This document shows, one piece after another, positions 30,707 through 34,730 of a stretch of 34,730 nt of DNA; positions within the stretch are counted from its first letter, which is position 1, and every line of letters starts with the position of its first letter. Both the position numbers and the translations under genes were made by a program. Source of the DNA: Geobacteraceae bacterium (lineage in GTDB: Bacteria > Desulfobacterota > Desulfuromonadia > Desulfuromonadales > BM103); NCBI GenBank assembly GCA_024641085.1, contig JAHEDT010000032.1, positions 1 through 34,730 of the forward strand. Direction: 5' to 3'. The notes under the pieces are model-generated. The model was not told the origin of the DNA and did not search any database. It saw only the letters and a program-made list of their open reading frames with translations.

Positions 30707-31729
30707 CTACACCAATCCGCGTGAATTCAATTCGTCCTTCATGTAGGCGTAGCAGACCGGAGCGGCAATCAGCCCGCGAAAGCCGAAGGCAGCCTCCATG
30801 ACCAGCATGGCGAGCAGCAGCTCCCAGGCGCTGGCGCGGATGCGCGTGGCGATGATGTGGGCATTGAGGAAATACTCGAGTTTGTGGATCACGATCAGAA
30901 AGCTTAAGGAGCTGACGGACAGCCAGAAGGAATAGGTCAGGCTGACCGCCACCAGCACGGTATTGGAGATGAGGTTGCCGATTACCGGCAGCAGGCCGGC
31001 CAGGAAGGTAATCGTGACCAGGGTCTTTATGTAGGGAAGCTCGTAGCCCATGACCGGCAGGACAACAGCTATGTAGAGCCAGGTCAGCAAGGTGTTGATC
31101 GCCGAGATGCGGACCTGGGCGAAGACGATGCGCCGGAAGGCGTCGCCGAAGCGCTTGACCCGGGCGACCATGGCTGCCGCCAGCGGTCGTGAGGTGGTGT
31201 CGCCGGGCAGGACCTCGCGCAGGGACAGGATCGCGCCCACCACCATGCCGATCAGCATATGTGCCAGGGTGCGCAGGGTCTCATGGCCAAACAGTTTGAG
31301 ATCATCTGCATGGTTGCGCAGCCAGTTGGCTGCCGTCAAGCGCAGATCACCGACGTTGGAAGGCAAGTACTGGTTGATCGATGCGGGGAGCAGGTCGCGT
31401 GATTCCCCGAGCGCCTCGGCGAGCATTTCGGCCAGGCGCGGCAGGCTGTCGTCGGCACCACGGATCATGGCCACCAGCCAGGTGGTCATGAGGGTCAGGG
31501 TGCCGACAATCAGGGTCGCGATCAGCGCGACCGCCAGCAGCTTGGCGCGCTTGCCGGCCAGTTGCTGCAGGCGGAACACCCGCACCAGAACGTAGACCAT
31601 TTCATAGACCAGTAAGCCGGAGAACAATGCCGCCAGCAGGTGTAGCTTGAGCGTCAGCACCAGGGCCACACCGGCCAGAATTAAAGCCGCCAGCTCGCAG
31701 CGACGGTTATGCGTATCGATTGTGCTCAT
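30707..31729 (-). CDS. AI-2E transporter family membrane protein
   Basis: 340 residues from ATG 31729 (MSTIDTHNRR); the in-frame extension to 31822 has no support. The expected seven or eight helices of this family are seen: two close together near the N-terminus (about 14-47), one at about 64-87, a soluble central stretch (about 90-150), then four more. Typical stretches include FAQVRISAINTLLTWLYI, LPVIGNLISNT and the end LVMEAAFGFRGLIAAPVCYAYMKDEL. It may export or exchange a small solute or ions; quorum signal export is only one family role. The gene is bracketed by inverted palindromes at 30657 and 31837. Confidence 0.88.
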   Translation of the reverse strand: MSTIDTHNRRCELAALILAGVALVLTLKLHLLAALFSGLLVYEMVYVLVRVFRLQQLAGKRAKLLAVALIATLIVGTLTLMTTWLVAMIRGADDSLPRLAEMLAEALGESRDLLPASINQYLPSNVGDLRLTAANWLRNHADDLKLFGHETLRTLAHMLIGMVVGAILSLREVLPGDTTSRPLAAAMVARVKRFGDAFRRIVFAQVRISAINTLLTWLYIAVVLPVMGYELPYIKTLVTITFLAGLLPVIGNLISNTVLVAVSLTYSFWLSVSSLSFLIVIHKLEYFLNAHIIATRIRASAWELLLAMLVMEAAFGFRGLIAAPVCYAYMKDELNSRGLV

Positions 31730-31836
31730 CGGGGCGGAACCCTTAGTGGCATTGCAAGGCAAGCGGTCAACATCATCACATTCATTCACGGCATTGTTAA
31801 TCCCGCCCCAGAGGGCTGTCAAGCAGAACCGGAGCC

Positions 31837-31875
31837 GGGGACACTCAAAAGGGACACTCTATTTTGAGTGTCCCC
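31837..31875. repeat. 39-bp REP-like palindrome, copy 2 (inverted to copy 1)
   Basis: GGGGACACTCAAAA, GGGACACTCTA, TTTTGAGTGTCCCC. It lies just upstream of the transporter gene and about 70 bp before greB. Confidence 0.75.
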
Positions 31876-31947
31876 GATTCTCACAATAAAGTCAGTAGAT
31901 GTTAAAGGGCCCTTTACAGAAAGCCAAAAGTGGGGACAATAGGAACC

Positions 31948-32469
31948 ATGTCGACAGTGATCCCGATCTACATGACTCCGGACTGTGCTAAACAGATGCG
32001 GGCCGAGCTCAAGGAACTGCTTTATGTCAAGCGCCCCGACACGGTGCGACGCGTCTCCGATGCGGCTGCCGAAGGGGATCGCTCGGAAAATGCCGAATAT
32101 ATTTACGGCAAGCGCCACCTGAGAAAAATTGATTCCCGGATTCATTTCTTGACCAAGAGAATTGAGAACGCTGAAATCGTCGATCCCGTTGCCCAGGGCA
32201 AAACCGCTGCCGGCCGGGTTTTGTTCGGCGCAACCGTCACCGTTGAGGACGAAGAAGGGGAGGAAAAGACTTACTGCATTGTCGGCGCCGACGAGTATAA
32301 CGGCGCGAAAGGCCTGGTAAGTTGGCAATCCCCGATTGGCAAGGCCCTCATGCGCAAAGAGGTGGGCGATATTGCCACTGTGAGAACGCCCTCCGGGTCC
32401 AGGGAGTTTGAAGTCCTGTCCATAGACTACAAGCCAATCGAGGGCGTTGAAATCATCAGTCGTGTTTAG
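31948..32469 (+). CDS. greB: Transcript cleavage factor GreA/GreB family
   Basis: 173 residues from ATG 31948 (AGGAA upstream; GTG 31930 is an alternative). The N-terminal coiled coil (about 8-80) carries the tip residues in AAEGDRSENAEYIYGKR that go into the RNA polymerase channel and trigger cleavage of backtracked RNA. The C-terminal FKBP-like domain (about 90-165) has VTVEDEEGEEKTYCIVG and SPIGKALMRKEVGD. The GKRHLRKID stretch after the tip favours GreB over GreA. A cytoplasmic housekeeping factor. Confidence 0.9.
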   Translation: MSTVIPIYMTPDCAKQMRAELKELLYVKRPDTVRRVSDAAAEGDRSENAEYIYGKRHLRKIDSRIHFLTKRIENAEIVDPVAQGKTAAGRVLFGATVTVEDEEGEEKTYCIVGADEYNGAKGLVSWQSPIGKALMRKEVGDIATVRTPSGSREFEVLSIDYKPIEGVEIISRV

Positions 32470-32507
32470 TGTGGGAGCAGGGCGCCACACCCCCTGTTTT
32501 CATCTTT
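32469..32507 (+). terminator. Possible terminator after greB
   Basis: GTGTGG (32469-32474) pairs with CCACAC (32485-32490) around a 10-nt loop, followed by CCCCTGTTTTCATCTTT. The stem is short and the T-tract broken, so the case is weak. Confidence 0.35.
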
Positions 32508-32577
32508 ATGCCCCAGCCCATCCAGTTGCTTTTACGCAGCCAGGGAAGGGCTAAGTTCTTCGAAAAGGAAAGGTTCC

Positions 32578-32931
32578 ATGTCCGATCTTGATGCTTTACA
32601 ACACAAAATCAGGAAGTTCGCCGATGATCGCAACTGGGATCAGTATCATACCCCCAAAAACCTTTCCATGGCACTGATCGCCGAGTGTGCTGAACTGGTC
32701 GAGCATTTCCAGTGGCTGACTGAAGAGCAAAGCTCAAAGATTCCTGCAGAAACCCTTGAAGAAATAAGCCACGAACTCGCAGATGTATTCGTCTATTTGT
32801 TGCGCCTGTCCGATAAGCTTGGGGTCAATCTGGTAGCGGCGGCACATAGTAAAATGGCACTGAACGAAATCAAGTATCCAGCCGATAAAGTCCATGGTTC
32901 TGCAATGAAATACACGGAATATCAAGATTGA
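32578..32931 (+). CDS. MazG-like nucleotide pyrophosphohydrolase
   Basis: 117 residues, ribosome site AAGGAAAGG. Metal-binding acidic motifs of the all-alpha NTP pyrophosphatase superfamily: AECAELVEHFQW (about 35-46) and EISHELADVFVYLLRLSDKLGV (about 61-82). It resembles the short MazG-like/dCTPase (RS21-C6) group. It should hydrolyse (d)NTPs to NMP and pyrophosphate, as a house-cleaning enzyme. It lies next to the unknown gene at 32986, on the opposite strand and convergent. Confidence 0.9.
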   Translation: MSDLDALQHKIRKFADDRNWDQYHTPKNLSMALIAECAELVEHFQWLTEEQSSKIPAETLEEISHELADVFVYLLRLSDKLGVNLVAAAHSKMALNEIKYPADKVHGSAMKYTEYQD

Positions 32932-32935
32932 CCTG

Positions 32936-32973
32936 GTGGACACTCAAAAGGGGTACTCAAAAAAGAGTGCCCC
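32936..32973. repeat. REP-like palindrome, copy 3 (diverged)
   Basis: GGACACTCAAAA, GGGGTACTC, AAAAAAGAGTGCCCC. The least regular copy, lying between convergent genes. Confidence 0.6.
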
Positions 32974-32985
32974 ATATGTCAGCGA

Positions 32986-33627
32986 TCACAAGAGGGTTTC
33001 AATCTCGCGATTGAAATTTAGAATAAACTTCGCAATCGTTTGAATCGATGTTAATTTTTCTTTTGATTCACCGGTCAACCAGGTCACCGAGTCTTCGTTG
33101 ATAGAAGTGACGATTTTTTCGGTATCAAAATTCTTGAGGTGCTCGAGAACATACTTTGCAGTGGTGTTGATGCCCAGGTTGCGCCGCGTTTCCAGGAAGG
33201 TTCGAAAGATTAATCGCCCTAAAGGGGTACGATAGGCTGTGGCGAGAGGGTCAGTGACCGTCCCGCAGTTGCGGCAGACGATATCGAAGTATTGTTCGAA
33301 TTGGGCAGGATCGATCGATCCCTTGCTATTGTTGTTCGTTGTGTCCGCAGGCTGCAGTGTGGCAGGGGCCGGCAAACCATGCTCTTTGAGCAGCTGAATA
33401 ACCGCCTTGGGGCAAATGAATTTTCCTGCGAGGAACGACTCTGATTCACCACGTTGATCCATGATATGCACAACCAATGCATGAATCATTTGCTCGCTGT
33501 TATCGGTTCGTTCAACGGAAGCTAACCCGAATTTACGCAATGCAGCTGACATGTTGTTCTGTACGCCGTAGTGCTTATCGTGTCGGAACACTGTCAGAAG
33601 ATCCGTAGCAAACAAGAAGTCTTTCAT
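32986..33627 (-). CDS. Unknown protein, lower GC than its neighbours
   Basis: 213 residues from ATG 33627 (MKDFLFATDLLTVF; AAGGG about 8 nt upstream); GTG 33651 is an alternative but lies in the repeat. Largely helical, with a cytoplasmic look and no signal. One CxxC pair (VCRNCGTV, about 124-131). The N-terminal part suggests a helical domain (MSAALRKFGL...EQMIHALVVHIMDQ), and the C-terminal part (TAKYVLEHLKNFDTEKIVTSINEDSVTWL) another. I do not recognise the family. AT-richer codons and flanking by REP-like palindromes on both sides suggest acquisition. Confidence 0.7.
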   Translation of the reverse strand: MKDFLFATDLLTVFRHDKHYGVQNNMSAALRKFGLASVERTDNSEQMIHALVVHIMDQRGESESFLAGKFICPKAVIQLLKEHGLPAPATLQPADTTNNNSKGSIDPAQFEQYFDIVCRNCGTVTDPLATAYRTPLGRLIFRTFLETRRNLGINTTAKYVLEHLKNFDTEKIVTSINEDSVTWLTGESKEKLTSIQTIAKFILNFNREIETLL

Positions 33628-33644
33628 TCCGGGCCCTTGATGTT

Positions 33645-33682
33645 GGGACACTCAAAAAAGAGTGTCCCTTTTGAGTGTCCCC
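33645..33682. repeat. REP-like palindrome, copy 4
   Basis: GGGACACTCAAAA, AAGAGTGTCCC, TTTTGAGTGTCCCC. It lies in the upstream region of the unknown gene and ~125 bp before the transposase relic. Confidence 0.75.
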
Positions 33683-33790
33683 GATTGAATTTAGATTGAT
33701 CTTTGTCATAAGAACCAATCTTCGCCAAGAATGCAACATTCTGTTTTTTTATTTTCCAGGGCATTAATTTGGGGGAATCAGAAACCCTCA

Positions 33791-33880
33791 TCTCGTTTGG
33801 TTGCTATCGGCTGTCCGCACCACGTGGCGCAACGCGGCAGCAATCGTGATGCCGTCGTCTCTGACGAACAGACACCCACT
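33791..33880 (+). pseudogene. Relic of a REP-associated tyrosine transposase (RAYT, IS200-like) N-terminus
   Basis: The frame reads RLVAIGCPHHVAQRGSNRDAV then VSDEQ, which closely follows the conserved start of RAYT/IS200-like transposases (R-x-V-x-x-G-CPHHV-x-QRG-N-R). The match ends after about 30 residues and the frame runs into unrelated sequence and a stop by 33943. The HUH catalytic His pair region is only partly kept and the catalytic Tyr part is gone. It lies beside REP-like palindromes, the usual partners of such enzymes. Confidence 0.7.
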
Positions 33881-33955
33881 CTCATCATTTGGCCAGTTGT
33901 CTTCCATCGCCAAACCTGTAATTCTTATCTCCTGATCAACTGACGGAGACTACCC

Positions 33956-34585
33956 ATGCCCGATCCAAACTCCCGCTACCCGATCCCGGCGCTGCGCTTG
34001 CGCGACGAACTTGAGGTCGAGCGCAGCCGTTTTATCACTACCGTGCAGGAAGTGACCTCGCCGGAGGCAGCGCAGGCGTTTGTTGCTGAGCTCAAAGCCG
34101 AATTCACGGATGCCAACCACAACTGCTGGGCTTACCTGGTCGGACCGCCCGGCAGCAGTGACCGGATCGGCTTGAGCGATGACGGCGAACCGCACGGTGT
34201 GGCCGGCAAACCGATGCTGACCGCATTGCAGCACAGCGGCCTTGGCGATACGGCGGTGGTGGTGACCCGCTATTTCGGTGGGATCAAGCTCGGCAAGGGC
34301 GGCATGGTCAAGGCCTACACTGCGGCGGTGCAGACGGCGCTGGCGAAGCTGCCGCGCGGCCAGCGTATCGCCTGGGCGCATCTGGTCATCAGTTTCGATT
34401 ACAGTCTCCTGGCCCCCCTGCAACGCCGGCTCGCCGACTTCGAAGCCGAGGAGCTTGAGAGCAACTACGCCGACAAGGTAAGCCTTAAAATCCGCCTACC
34501 CCGGGAGCAGCAGGCCGCATTTGAAAAAATGTTCACTGACCTCACCGCGGGCCAGGGCGAATTCAGCCGCCCCGGTGACAGCTAA
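33956..34585 (+). CDS. yigZ: YigZ/IMPACT family protein (UPF0029)
   Basis: 209 residues from ATG 33956 (CGGAG upstream). The N-terminal UPF0029 domain (about 15-130) has SRFITTVQEV, HNCWAYLVG, DDGEPHGVAGKPML and VTRYFGGIKLGKGGMVKAY, all family hallmarks. The C-terminal domain (about 140-200) is the smaller ferredoxin-like DUF1949 part. The family may act in translation-related regulation; no reaction is established. Cytoplasmic, single gene. Confidence 0.92.
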   Translation: MPDPNSRYPIPALRLRDELEVERSRFITTVQEVTSPEAAQAFVAELKAEFTDANHNCWAYLVGPPGSSDRIGLSDDGEPHGVAGKPMLTALQHSGLGDTAVVVTRYFGGIKLGKGGMVKAYTAAVQTALAKLPRGQRIAWAHLVISFDYSLLAPLQRRLADFEAEELESNYADKVSLKIRLPREQQAAFEKMFTDLTAGQGEFSRPGDS

Positions 34586-34591
34586 AAATAT

Positions 34592-34627
34592 CGGGGTCAG
34601 GTCTACACATTTCACAAAAAATGCAAC
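34592..34627 (-). repeat. Dispersed repeat ending GACCTGACCC, copy 3 (inverted)
   Basis: On the minus strand GTTGCATTTTTTGTGAAAT, GTGTA, GACCTGACCCC, matching 28190-28220. It follows the yigZ stop by 7 bp. Confidence 0.65.
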
Positions 34628-34700
34628 ACGAAACGCGACCAGGGACGTGCAACAGATTTTTAAAAGTTTTCTTTGACTGTGAATGCCTCGCACTTCTCCT
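34628..34700. repeat. Dispersed A/T-core element, copy E (diverged)
   Basis: CGAAACGCGACC, then ACAGATTTTTAAAAG, TTTTCTTTGACTGTG and GCCTCGCAC. It is near the window end and the core is rearranged compared with copies A-D. Confidence 0.45.
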
Positions 34701-34730
34701 TTGCAGCCTTTCTGCTAAGATGAAGAGGCG

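Overview
The window is GC-rich bacterial chromosome. It most resembles the Geobacter/Desulfuromonas/Pelobacter group (Desulfuromonadota). This rests on recognising families by eye, not on a search. The main clues are a seven-haem c cytochrome next to a di-haem b cytochrome (like the CbcBA quinol oxidoreductase of Geobacter), two sigma54 enhancer-binding proteins beside good -24/-12 promoters, a small Cys-rich SAP-type protein typical of that group, and many short repeats between genes.

Layout. 1-2200: AT-rich segment with one Ig-like lipoprotein gene between 22-bp inverted repeats, then decayed repeat DNA. 2.2-6.0 kb: a HEAT-like protein translationally coupled to an HD-GYP protein, then a small SAP-type gene. 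6.4-13.5 kb: yaiI and ugpC on the minus strand, divergent from ugpB-ugpA-ugpE, a glycerol-1-phosphate dehydrogenase (AraM type) and a CDP-alcohol phosphatidyltransferase. This is a glycerophosphate uptake and phospholipid locus. 13.6-22.6 kb: the most interesting block. It holds a hybrid histidine kinase, an NtrC-type response regulator, a second sigma54-activator paralogue with an Hsp20-like N-terminus and a changed GAFTGA loop, two tiny paralogous membrane proteins, a receiver-like protein, the seven-haem cytochrome, the cytochrome b and a further membrane protein. A palindrome, TTCCTG-N5-CAGGAA, lies upstream of both sigma54 promoters in this block, so I infer a cascade: kinase, regulator, second activator, cytochrome operon.

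22.7-34.7 kb: mostly single genes. They are a phospholipase D/cardiolipin synthase-like protein, a Spy/CpxP-like metal-binding protein, a CPA1 antiporter with a C-terminal RCK-like domain, a Cys-rich secreted protein with a structured leader, a DUF3185 protein, a HisD/HpsN-type dehydrogenase, a HIT protein, a carboxymuconolactone decarboxylase, an AI-2E transporter family protein, GreB, a MazG-like pyrophosphohydrolase, an unknown protein and YigZ.

Three dispersed repeat families fill the spaces here: a 39-bp palindrome (GGGGACACTC type, four copies) beside a relic of a REP-associated tyrosine transposase; an A/T-cored element (AAAAGATTTT...TTCGCG, five copies plus fragments); and a GACCTGACCC-ending repeat (three copies). 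No tRNA, rRNA, CRISPR array or intact insertion sequence was seen.
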